Below, in pieces: positions 44,330 through 51,364 of a DNA stretch of 64,000 bases; the stretch's first letter is position 1; each line of letters starts with the position of its first letter. Both the position numbers and the translations under genes were made by a program. This DNA is from Sphingomonas lacusdianchii (lineage in GTDB: Bacteria > Pseudomonadota > Alphaproteobacteria > Sphingomonadales > Sphingomonadaceae). The stretch is taken from the NCBI RefSeq assembly GCF_022664395.1, contig NZ_JAKRET010000001.1, forward strand, positions 434,001 to 498,000, in the 5' to 3' direction. The notes below the pieces were generated by a model, which made no database searches, was not told the origin of the DNA, and worked only from the letters and a program-made list of their open reading frames with translations.

Positions 44330-44599
44330 ATGCGTGCATTCTCGAAGATTCTGACCGGTTCGATCGTTGCCGGCGCGGCGCTGGCGCTGTCGGCTTGCGG
44401 CGGCAACACCGAAACCACCGCCGACAACGCGACCGTCACCGACCTGAACTCGACCGACATGATGGACGGCACGATGTCGGACAACATGACCGCCGTCGAC
44501 GGCGCAATGGGCAACGACACCATGATGATGTCGAACGACACCATGATGTCGAACGACATGATGATGTCGAACGAAGCCGGCATGACCAACGCCATGTAA
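44330..44599 (+). CDS. small Met/Asn/Asp-rich lipoprotein
   Basis: An 89-residue lipoprotein: signal peptide and lipobox LSACGG (Cys about residue 23), then a short Thr/Asp/Asn linker and a C-terminal low-complexity tail of repeating Met-Met-Ser-Asn-Asp units (about residues 60-85) with well over a dozen methionines. ATG at 44330 has AGGGAG six bases upstream. Methionine-rich tails can bind copper(I) or silver, but this is only a suggestion. A strong terminator follows. A separate transcription unit from lipB. Confidence 0.8.
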   Translation: MRAFSKILTGSIVAGAALALSACGGNTETTADNATVTDLNSTDMMDGTMSDNMTAVDGAMGNDTMMMSNDTMMSNDMMMSNEAGMTNAM

Positions 44600-44625
44600 T
44601 CAGCCGTTTCGGCTATTCTGGCGAA

Positions 44626-44660
44626 GGGGCCGTCCGGGCGACCGGGCGGCCCCTTTTTGT
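44626..44660 (+). terminator. Rho-independent terminator after the Met-rich lipoprotein
   Basis: GGGGCCG-T-CCGG-GCGA-CCGG-G-CGGCCCC at 44626-44653 forms an 11-pair stem with a GCGA loop, followed by TTTTTGTT. It begins 27 bases after the lipoprotein stop codon. Confidence 0.88.
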
Positions 44661-44802
44661 TGGGCGTCACCCCGGCGGGCGGATCGTTACGCACCCGTGC
44701 GGCGAAACGTGGTGGAGATCGCAAAATCAGGCTTGGGTCGATGCGCAAAACTGCCTAACCATCGCGCTTGCCCAAGGCGTTGAGGCGCCGTGAAAGGAAG
44801 AG

Positions 44803-45477
44803 ATGAGCGTAGTGCGTACCCTGGTTCTGGCCGCTGCCGCCGCCCTGACCGTCGCGGCCACCCCCGCGTCGGCGCAATTTTTTCTGAAGCCCGTCGATAT
44901 GGAAGGCGCGCGCGTCACCGGTGAGGAACCCGGCGTCGCGACCCAGGCTTTGCCCGGTGCTACGCCGGCCGAGCGTCGCGCCGCCGTGCTGTGGAACCTG
45001 CGTTCGGGGCTGAACGTCGCCGCGCTGCAATGCCAGTTCGAACCGACACTGCTGACGCTGCATAACTACAACGCGTTGCTGTTCGATCATGCCGACGAAC
45101 TGAAGCAAAGCTATGACGCGCTCGGCAAATATTTCATCCGCACCGCCGGTTCGACCAAGGCCGGCCAGACCGCGCTCGACCAGTTCGGCACCCGCGTCTA
45201 TTCGAGCTTTTCGACCGTATCCGCGCAGTTGAGCTTCTGCCAGGCGGCGAACGAGATCGGGCAGGAAGCGATCTTCGTTCCGCGCGGCTATCTGGGCGAG
45301 TTCGCCGAGTTGCGGATGCGCAAGATGCGCAACTCGCTGGTCGCCTATGGCGAACAGCAATTCACCCGCGCCCTCCCCTATTATGCCCGCCCCGCCCGCT
45401 TGTACCAGTTCGACAACAAGAAATGCTGGCGCAAGGGTCTGTGGCAGGCAAAGCGGTGCGGGGCGTATCCCGCCTGA
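44803..45477 (+). CDS. secreted protein of unknown function
   Basis: A 224-residue protein with a signal peptide cleaved near ATPASAQFF. The mature protein has four cysteines (ALQCQFEP, LSFCQAANE, NKKCWRKG, AKRCGAYP), consistent with two disulfides in the periplasm, and a helical middle (RSGLNVAALQ ... ALGKYFIRTAGS). A good ribosome site, GGAAGAG, precedes the ATG at 44803. I recognise the general sphingomonad look of it but no family function. Confidence 0.75.
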   Translation: MSVVRTLVLAAAAALTVAATPASAQFFLKPVDMEGARVTGEEPGVATQALPGATPAERRAAVLWNLRSGLNVAALQCQFEPTLLTLHNYNALLFDHADELKQSYDALGKYFIRTAGSTKAGQTALDQFGTRVYSSFSTVSAQLSFCQAANEIGQEAIFVPRGYLGEFAELRMRKMRNSLVAYGEQQFTRALPYYARPARLYQFDNKKCWRKGLWQAKRCGAYPA

Positions 45478-45520
45478 TCGCAAACCGGATACGAATTGCA
45501 AAAAAAGGCGGACATCGACC

Positions 45521-45545
45521 GGAACCAAGCATCAGGCATGCCGTT
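45521..45545 (+). promoter_or_regulatory. consensus EcfG (general stress) promoter
   Basis: GGAAC at 45521-45525, 16 bases, then CGTT at 45542-45545, an exact match to the alphaproteobacterial sigma-EcfG consensus. A start site about 7-10 bases downstream would fall at or just before the first hairpin arm (45555). Confidence 0.75.
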
Positions 45546-45552
45546 ATGATCT

Positions 45553-45700
45553 TCGGATAGCGAATTTATGCCCCCCGCTCTCGCTATCCACGAAAAGGGC
45601 CCGGTTGGTGCAGACCCTCCCCCCCCCGGTAGCATCGCCGGGCCCATATTCTGGTTTCAACTTGAGTGACCCGTCGGTGAAAACCGGCGGGTTGCTTTTT
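45553..45700 (+). ncRNA. candidate stress-induced small RNA with C-rich hairpin loops
   Basis: An approximately 145-base transcript unit bounded by the EcfG promoter and an intrinsic terminator, in the 318-base gap 45478-45795 without a protein gene. Hairpin 1: GGATAGCGA (45555-45563) and TCGCTATCC (45581-45589), loop with C6. Hairpin 2: GGGCCCGG (45597-45604) and CCGGGCCC (45638-45645), with inner GGTGC/GCATC, loop with CCCTCC and a long C run. Hairpin 3 is the terminator. C-rich loops pair with Shine-Dalgarno sequences in Caulobacter GsrN (EcfG/SigT-driven) and in alphaproteobacterial 'cuckoo' RNAs. Exact sequence identity to those is not claimed. Confidence 0.6.
45669..45700 (+). terminator. 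Rho-independent terminator of the candidate small RNA
   Basis: ACCCG-T-CGGT (45669-45678), GAAA tetraloop, and ACCG-G-CGGGT (45683-45692) form a ten-pair stem with one G.U, followed by TGCTTTTT to 45700. Confidence 0.9.
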
Positions 45701-45795
45701 ATGGCCAATGCAATGCGTTGCCCTACCGGAACGAAGTCCCGCATCAGACATTCCCTCCGACAGCGGGTCATCCCGCCTTCATGTTGGAGGACAAT

Positions 45796-45930
45796 ATGCG
45801 TAAGATTCTGAGCCTGGCAGTGGTCGCAGGTGCTCTCGCCATCAGCGCGTGCAACACGGTCGAAGGCGTTGGCCGCGACGTGTCGTCGGCGGGCGATACA
45901 GTGGCGGGCGCGGCCAAGGATTCCAAGTAG
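45796..45930 (+). CDS. entericidin A/B-like small lipoprotein
   Basis: A 44-residue lipoprotein: MRKILSLAVVAGALAISAC lipobox signal, then the entericidin-type mature peptide NTVEGVGRDVSSAGDTVAGAAK. ATG at 45796 with GGAGG eight bases upstream. Entericidins are stress-related envelope lipoproteins of unknown exact role. It lies 95 bases beyond the small-RNA terminator, so transcription could come from its own promoter or from readthrough of the EcfG promoter. Confidence 0.85.
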   Translation: MRKILSLAVVAGALAISACNTVEGVGRDVSSAGDTVAGAAKDSK

Positions 45931-45950
45931 GTCCTGCGCACGAGGTCGCT

Positions 45951-45990
45951 GGGGCGGTTCGGATCGGATCCGGGCCGCCTTTTTCTTTGT
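45951..45990 (+). terminator. Rho-independent terminator after the entericidin-like gene
   Basis: GGCGG-TT-CGGA-TCGGA-TCCG-GG-CCGCC (45953-45979) is followed by TTTTTCTTTGTTTT. The remaining bases to 46197 show no gene. Confidence 0.85.
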
Positions 45991-46197
45991 TTTAGTGTGC
46001 CCGCCACCGATCGTCACGACAGGCTTCGTTCTCGATAGCGTCGGCCGGAAACGTCGCCCCGACCGATGCCGAACCTGTCACGGCTTCCCCGCATGCCGTC
46101 ACCGGGCGATCCGAGGCCGCGCTGCGATTACGTCCGGTCCGACGGAACGGGTCGGCTTGTGGCAGCCGCGCTGGACCGCGTGCCACGATACGCCGTG

Positions 46198-46974
46198 TCA
46201 GGCGGTCTCTTCGTCGCCGGCGGCGTCGGGATCGCGCTTCGCCCGACGCTTCTCGGTGAACCAGATCGCGATCAGCGCCAGTTCGTAGAGTAGGATCAAC
46301 GGTACGGCGAGCAGGAACTGCGATCCGATATCCGGCGGCGTCGCGACGGCAGCGATGGCGAAAGCAGCCACGATCGCATAGCGGCGCGCGCCGACCAGTT
46401 GCTTACGGGTGACAATCCCTGCCAGTTCCAGCAGCATCAGAAGCACCGGCAACAGGAAGGCGAGACCGAACGCGAACAGGAACTGCATCACGAAGGACAG
46501 GTAATTTTCGACCGAGGGCAGCGCCTCCTGCTGCACCCCGCCAAGATTGCCCTGATAGCCGAGGAGGAAATGCAGCGCGACCGGGATGGTCACATAATAA
46601 GCAAGCGCGGCGCCCGCGATGAACAGGATCGGCGTCGCAAGCAGGAAGGGGAACAGCGCCCGCTTTTCGTTGCGGTACAGGCCGGGTGCGACGAACTGCC
46701 ACAGCTGGTTGGCGATCACCGGAAAGGCGAGCATCATCGCCGCGAAGAACGCGACCTTGATCTGCACGAAGAACGCTTCGAAAATCTGCGTGAAGATGAC
46801 GCGTTTCTGCCCCGCCGCGAGCAGCGGCTTCACCAGAAACGTCAAAATCTGTTCGGAAAAATAGAAGCAGACGCCGAAACAGATCGCGACCGCGACCACC
46901 GAATAGAGCAAGCGCCGGCGCAGTTCGACCAGATGGTCGAGCAAGGGTGCCTGGCTGTCGTCGATATCGTTCAT
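46198..46974 (-). CDS. tatC: Sec-independent protein translocase TatC
   Basis: Receptor for twin-arginine signal peptides; a 258-residue, six-helix inner-membrane protein. MNDIDDSQAPLLDHLVELRRRLL is the N-terminal TatC hallmark (LxHLxELRxRL), with FFVQIKVAFFAA and PDIGSQFLLAVP later. The ATG at 46974 overlaps the tatB stop in ATGA. The tat cluster is the distal end of the series that begins with dgt and argS. Confidence 0.97.
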   Translation of the reverse strand: MNDIDDSQAPLLDHLVELRRRLLYSVVAVAICFGVCFYFSEQILTFLVKPLLAAGQKRVIFTQIFEAFFVQIKVAFFAAMMLAFPVIANQLWQFVAPGLYRNEKRALFPFLLATPILFIAGAALAYYVTIPVALHFLLGYQGNLGGVQQEALPSVENYLSFVMQFLFAFGLAFLLPVLLMLLELAGIVTRKQLVGARRYAIVAAFAIAAVATPPDIGSQFLLAVPLILLYELALIAIWFTEKRRAKRDPDAAGDEETA

Positions 46975-47372
46975 GACGCGGCCTTGCCGTCGGCGGCCGG
47001 TGGTTGGTCAGCGGGACCTTCGCGCAGTTCGGGGCGCTCGACCATGACCGGCGCGGCCTGATGCTCCGGCGGCACCGAATCATGGACCGGCGGCGGCGGG
47101 GACGGCGCGTCGACCGGATGGACGGGCGTATCCGTGGTCGGATGCTCGCGCATGATCCGGGCGTTCTCCTCCGCCCATTTCTTTTCCATCTCGGCCAGTT
47201 CGGCCTCGCGGACCATGGTGTCGAAGCCCGAGCGGAACTGACGCGCGACACCGCGCGCCTTGCCGACCCAATGGCCGACGAAACGCATCGCCTTGGGCAA
47301 GTCCTTCGGGCCGATGACGACCAGCGCGACCAGCGCGACGACCATCAATTCGGTAGGGGCGATATCGAACAT
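46971..47372 (-). CDS. tatB: Sec-independent protein translocase TatB
   Basis: A 133-residue single-span protein: MFDIAPTELMVVALVALVVIGPKDLP gives the transmembrane segment and GPKDLP hinge, followed by an amphipathic helix and a long acidic/proline tail. Forms the signal-peptide receptor with TatC. Coupled to tatC by ATGA; 47 bases after tatA. Confidence 0.96.
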   Translation of the reverse strand: MFDIAPTELMVVALVALVVIGPKDLPKAMRFVGHWVGKARGVARQFRSGFDTMVREAELAEMEKKWAEENARIMREHPTTDTPVHPVDAPSPPPPVHDSVPPEHQAAPVMVERPELREGPADQPPAADGKAAS

Positions 47373-47419
47373 CGGCGCTCGGGTTCAGGCGGGCACGCGG
47401 CCCGCCGGTTGGCAGGGAA

Positions 47420-47704
47420 TCAGCGGTCGCCGTGCGGACGGTCGGTTTCGCGCGGGGCATCGCGATACGCCGGATCGCGCGGGGCGGGATCGTGATCGTA
47501 GCGATCGTCGACCGGACGCTGTTCCAGCCGTTCGCGCGGGCGCGCCGGCGGCGGCGGCACCTCGTCATCCTCGGCCATACCCTTTTTGAAGCTTTTAAGC
47601 CCCTTCGCCACATCGCCCATCATGTCGGAAAAACGTCCCTTGCCGAACAGCAACAGGACCAGGACGCCGACGATAAGCCAGTGCCAAATGCTAAGACCAC
47701 CCAT
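47420..47704 (-). CDS. tatA: Sec-independent protein translocase TatA
   Basis: A 94-residue pore-forming subunit: [24 protein letters not shown] transmembrane segment with the FGKGR hinge, then the amphipathic helix [16 protein letters not shown] and a Pro/Arg/Asp-rich tail. ATG at 47704 follows GGAGTG; an in-frame GTG at 47713 is less likely. Confidence 0.96.
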   Translation of the reverse strand: MGGLSIWHWLIVGVLVLLLFGKGRFSDMMGDVAKGLKSFKKGMAEDDEVPPPPARPRERLEQRPVDDRYDHDPAPRDPAYRDAPRETDRPHGDR

Positions 47705-47742
47705 CGTCCACACTCCACACGAAACGGATCGTTGCGGTTCAC

Positions 47743-48309
47743 TTAGTCGCTATCGTCGCCGCTTTCCAGCATGGTTGCAAAAGCATCGTCGATTGGTTCG
47801 AGCAGGCCGGCGGCGCGCAAGTCGGCGATTCCGGGCAGGTCGCGGCGGCTGTTCAGCCCGAAATGGTCGAGAAATGCCGGCGTCGTTGCGTACGTCAACG
47901 GACGTCCGGGCACCTCGCGCCGCCCCGCCGGGCGAATCCAGCCGGCGGCGAGCAGCACGTCGATTGTCCCCTTCGATATCTGTACGCCGCGGATCGATTC
48001 GATATCCGCGCGGGTGGCCGGCTCGTGATAGGCGATGATCGCCAGCGTCTCGATCGCCGCCCTCGACAATTTGCGCGATTCGTCGCGGTCGCGGCGCAAG
48101 AAATGGGCGAGGTCGGGCGCGGTCTCGAAATGCCAATGCTCGCCACGTCGGACCAGTCCGAAGCCGCGCCCGGCATGGTCGGCCTGAATGGTCGCCAGCG
48201 CGGCGCGGACGTCGCCGTTGCCGACATAGGCGGCGATCATCGTCGCGGTCAGCGGCGTTTCGCTGGCGAACAGCACCGCTTCCACGGCGCGCACGAACGG
48301 ATCGGTCAT
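47743..48309 (-). CDS. scpB: SMC-Scp complex subunit ScpB
   Basis: A 188-residue winged-helix protein of the condensin-like SMC complex: [13 protein letters not shown] start, then [28 protein letters not shown], the ScpB signature, and [18 protein letters not shown]. Overlaps scpA by ATGA (48306-48309). Confidence 0.96.
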   Translation of the reverse strand: MTDPFVRAVEAVLFASETPLTATMIAAYVGNGDVRAALATIQADHAGRGFGLVRRGEHWHFETAPDLAHFLRRDRDESRKLSRAAIETLAIIAYHEPATRADIESIRGVQISKGTIDVLLAAGWIRPAGRREVPGRPLTYATTPAFLDHFGLNSRRDLPGIADLRAAGLLEPIDDAFATMLESGDDSD

Positions 48310-49037
48310 GCGACCGGCCGGAGTTCGATCGGCCCGAACGGCGCGTCCTGACGGATCGCCAACCTGCCCTGCCGCGCCAGTTCCAGCGCCGCCAGAAAGG
48401 TCGAGGCAAGTGCCGAACGACGAAAGCGTTCATCGGCATCGGCCGGCAGGAAGTGGCCGATCACGGTCCAGTCGATGGCGGTGCCGAGCAGCGCTTCGAC
48501 CCGCGCGATCGCGACCTCCAGCGTCATCACCGGCCGGTGGCGGACCACGTGCAACACGGGTCGCGTCCGCGCGCTGACCCGGCCATAGGCGTCGATCAGC
48601 TCGTAGAGGCTGGCGTCCCAGCGCGCCTTGCGCACGACGTGCAACCCTTCGGGATCGCCGCGGGTGAACACGTCGCGCCCGATCCGGTCGCGGGCGAGCA
48701 GCCGGGCGCCCGCCTCGCGCATCGCATCGAGCCGTTCGAGGCGCAGTTGCAGGCGCAGCGCCAGTTCCTCGGGGTCCGGGTCCATGTCCGGCTCGCGCGG
48801 GAGCAGCAGCGCCGATTTCAAATAGGCGAGCCATGCCGCCATCACCAGCCAGTCGGCCGCCAGTTCGAGCCGCAACGCCGCCGCGCGATCGATCCAGCGC
48901 AGATATTGCTCGACCAGCGCGAGGATCGAAATGCGTCGCAGGTCGACCTTTTGCGCGCGGGCGAGGGCCAGCAACAGGTCGAGCGGGCCTTCCCATCCGT
49001 CCAGTTCGATCGTCAATACCGGCGCATCGGCTTCCAT
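48306..49037 (-). CDS. scpA: SMC-Scp complex subunit ScpA (kleisin)
   Basis: A 243-residue kleisin: ELDGWEGPLDLLLALARAQKVDL is the N-terminal ScpA signature, with LEQYLRWIDR-type helices and the C-terminal winged helix. It bridges SMC heads in chromosome condensation. Upstream, a 33-base gap separates it from the PAS-domain gene. Confidence 0.95.
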   Translation of the reverse strand: MEADAPVLTIELDGWEGPLDLLLALARAQKVDLRRISILALVEQYLRWIDRAAALRLELAADWLVMAAWLAYLKSALLLPREPDMDPDPEELALRLQLRLERLDAMREAGARLLARDRIGRDVFTRGDPEGLHVVRKARWDASLYELIDAYGRVSARTRPVLHVVRHRPVMTLEVAIARVEALLGTAIDWTVIGHFLPADADERFRRSALASTFLAALELARQGRLAIRQDAPFGPIELRPVA

Positions 49038-49070
49038 AGTCGCGACCCTATCCGCGCGATGCCGGGGCCG

Positions 49071-49496
49071 TCACCGATATTCGTGCGTCACGTCGCTCTG
49101 CGTGCCGTAGAGGATCGGTCGCCCGCGCGCGGCCGGATCCGGCACGGCGGTGATCCGCAGCCAGCGGCGAGCGACGTCGAGCGGGTGCAGCTCAGCATCG
49201 ACGGTCACGCCGCGTCGGTGCTTGATCGCATAGGCGGCGAGCCGTTGCAGCTTTTGCCGGGTCTCGTCATCGAACAACGACTGCACCAGTGCGCGTTCGG
49301 GTGTGCGGCCGACCGGCAGGCCGTAGAGCGCGAAGATGCCGTCGGACCAGTACAGGCAGTCGCGGCCGAGGTCGCAGCGAAAGGTGGGCGCCGCGAGCGG
49401 AACGGTCAGGTCATGCACCGCGCCGAGCGGCAGGCGAACGCCGGCTTCGAACAACGGCCAGCTATGCTGCAGCGGCAGCGGCTCGGTCGACAGCAA
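49071..49496 (-). CDS. single PAS-domain protein
   Basis: A roughly 141-residue cytoplasmic PAS-fold protein. LGRDCLYWSDGIFALYG (about residues 41-57) and the C-terminal RWLRITAVPDPAARGRPILYG resemble PAS_3 and its PAC strands. No output domain is attached, so it may bind a ligand or partner. The start is chosen at TTG 49496, preceded by GGGGGGAAG; no ATG or GTG is in frame near. It sits between nagZ and scpA, two genes normally neighbours in sphingomonads and Caulobacter, so it looks inserted. A G7 run at 49505-49511 could be a frameshift site. Confidence 0.65.
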   Translation of the reverse strand: MLSTEPLPLQHSWPLFEAGVRLPLGAVHDLTVPLAAPTFRCDLGRDCLYWSDGIFALYGLPVGRTPERALVQSLFDDETRQKLQRLAAYAIKHRRGVTVDAELHPLDVARRWLRITAVPDPAARGRPILYGTQSDVTHEYR

Positions 49497-49568
49497 CGTT
49501 CTTCCCCCCCTGAAACCGCGGCACGACTGCGGCAATCATGGTTAGGGAAAGGTTAATGCTGGACGGTT

Positions 49569-50573
49569 TCAGGCAAGTGCCAGTAAATGATCGCGCTTGG
49601 CGACCAGTTCGGCGAACGGCACGTCCGATCCGTGGCCGGCGCCCGCCATCGCCCGATCGAGTCGCGCTCGCGACTTCGGTGCAATGGCATCGAGCCGGTC
49701 GGCGATCGCCGTCATCTCCGCCATGCGAGCCCAGCAATCGAGCACGACGTCGCATCCGGCGGCGATCGCAGCCGCGGCCTTGTCCGCCGGGGTCCCCGAC
49801 AATGCCTTCATGTCGATATCGTCGGTCATCAACAGGCCGTCGAAGCCGATCCGCTCGCGGATGATCTCGCGGATGACGGTCGACGACAGCGTGGCGGGGC
49901 GATCGGCGTCCCATGCCGAGAACACGACATGCGCGGTCATCGCCATCGGCGCGTGGGCGAGCGTGGTAAAGGGTTGCAGGTCGCTTGCCAGTTCGGCGTC
50001 CGACGCATCGACGCGGGGCAGTTCGTGATGGCTGTCGACCCGTGCCCGGCCGTGACCCGGCATATGCTTGACGATGCCGACGACGCCCGCTGCCGCCAGC
50101 CCGTCGAGCGTCGCGCGACCAAGGGCGGCGACCTGCATCGGATCGGCACCATAGCTGCGGTCGCCAATCGCGCCGGTCATATCGGGTTGCGCCACATCAA
50201 GCAGCGGCAGCGCATCGACGGTCACGCCGACCTCCGCCAGCATCGTACCGATCGCCTGCCCGTTCGCCTTGGCCGCCGCGATCGCCGACGACGGTGCACG
50301 ATCGTACAGCGCAGCGAAGGCGGCAGGCGCGGGAAAGGCGGGCCATTCGGGGGCGCGCATCCGGGCGACGCGCCCACCCTCCTGATCGATCAGGATCGGC
50401 ACATCATCCCGCCCCGACAGGTCGCGCAGCGCGTCGGTCAGCGCGCGCATCTGATCGCGGTCGACGCAGTTGCGACCGAACAGGATATAGCCGAGCGGAT
50501 CGGCTTCGCGGAACAGAGCGGCTTCGTCGGCGGTCAGCGTCGGGCCGGACAGGCCAAAGATCACGGGCTTCAT
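49569..50573 (-). CDS. nagZ: beta-N-acetylhexosaminidase NagZ
   Basis: Removes N-acetylglucosamine from anhydromuropeptides during peptidoglycan recycling; family 3 glycoside hydrolase of 334 residues. ATG at 50573 (MKPVIFGLSG). KHMPGHGRARVDSHHELP contains the substrate-site His, and MTDDIDMKAL the nucleophilic Asp. Works on products of the Slt enzyme in this window. Upstream by 59 bases is the SPOR gene. Confidence 0.95.
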   Translation of the reverse strand: MKPVIFGLSGPTLTADEAALFREADPLGYILFGRNCVDRDQMRALTDALRDLSGRDDVPILIDQEGGRVARMRAPEWPAFPAPAAFAALYDRAPSSAIAAAKANGQAIGTMLAEVGVTVDALPLLDVAQPDMTGAIGDRSYGADPMQVAALGRATLDGLAAAGVVGIVKHMPGHGRARVDSHHELPRVDASDAELASDLQPFTTLAHAPMAMTAHVVFSAWDADRPATLSSTVIREIIRERIGFDGLLMTDDIDMKALSGTPADKAAAAIAAGCDVVLDCWARMAEMTAIADRLDAIAPKSRARLDRAMAGAGHGSDVPFAELVAKRDHLLALA

Positions 50574-50632
50574 ATGTGCTGGGCTAGCGCAGCCAGCCCG
50601 GCACGACAACCGACCCGGTTCATCCGCCTATC

Positions 50633-51364
50633 TCATCGCGCGATAAAGCAATTCTCTCCGGCCAGTTTGAGCTTGCCGCACAGGTCCGATGCCTGGTTGG
50701 CGCTGCCGGCGTTGACGCGCAGGCGATAGACGGTCTTGCCCTTCACCTCCGCGACCTGCACCGATTTGCCGAGCGGGGCGAGATAGCCGAAACGACGCGA
50801 CAGCTGGTTCCACGCGGTATTCGCCACCGCCTCACTTGGGAACGAGCCGAGCTGGACGACCGAACCGCCTGCCCCCGCTGCCGTCGGCGCCGGCGCGGCA
50901 GCCGCCGGGGCGCGTGCCTCCAGCCGCTGTGTCGTCGTCGGCACTGCCGTCGCGACACGCCCGGTACCGCTGCTCGCCGGGGCGGCGGCCGGCGCGGCGG
51001 CGCGGCCCTGCACCGGTGCCTCGGGCACGGCATTCAGATTGACCGAGGCGTTGCCGCCGGTCGCCCCTTCGCTGGTGGCAATGGCGGTGTCGCTGTCGCC
51101 GGTCACCTGCATCCCGTCGCTACCCTCGGCGCGCGTCTTGTACGGCTCGTTCGGCGCGGCGATCAGGTCGCCGGTGCCGCTGGCGGTCGGCGCATCGCGC
51201 TGGCGCAACAGGGCAAAGACGATCGCGGCCACCATCAGCAAACCGATCAGTACCAGCAGGACCGTCCGCCACACCGGACGCGGCGCATCCGGTTCCGGAT
51301 CGGCGCTTTCCAGCCATGGCAGACGTTCGTGGTCGGGATCGCCGGACGCGATCGAATCCGCCAT
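50633..51364 (-). CDS. SPOR-domain membrane protein
   Basis: A 243-residue bitopic protein: cytoplasmic N-terminus, one transmembrane helix (VLLVLIGLLMVAAIVFALL, about residues 35-53), a long Ala/Pro/Thr-rich linker, and the C-terminal SPOR domain (SVVQLGSFPSEAVANTAWNQL ... VYRLRVNAG). SPOR domains bind denuded septal peptidoglycan. Its ATG shares a base with the argS stop (TAATG), so it is cotranslated with argS. Confidence 0.88.
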   Translation of the reverse strand: MADSIASGDPDHERLPWLESADPEPDAPRPVWRTVLLVLIGLLMVAAIVFALLRQRDAPTASGTGDLIAAPNEPYKTRAEGSDGMQVTGDSDTAIATSEGATGGNASVNLNAVPEAPVQGRAAAPAAAPASSGTGRVATAVPTTTQRLEARAPAAAAPAPTAAGAGGSVVQLGSFPSEAVANTAWNQLSRRFGYLAPLGKSVQVAEVKGKTVYRLRVNAGSANQASDLCGKLKLAGENCFIAR

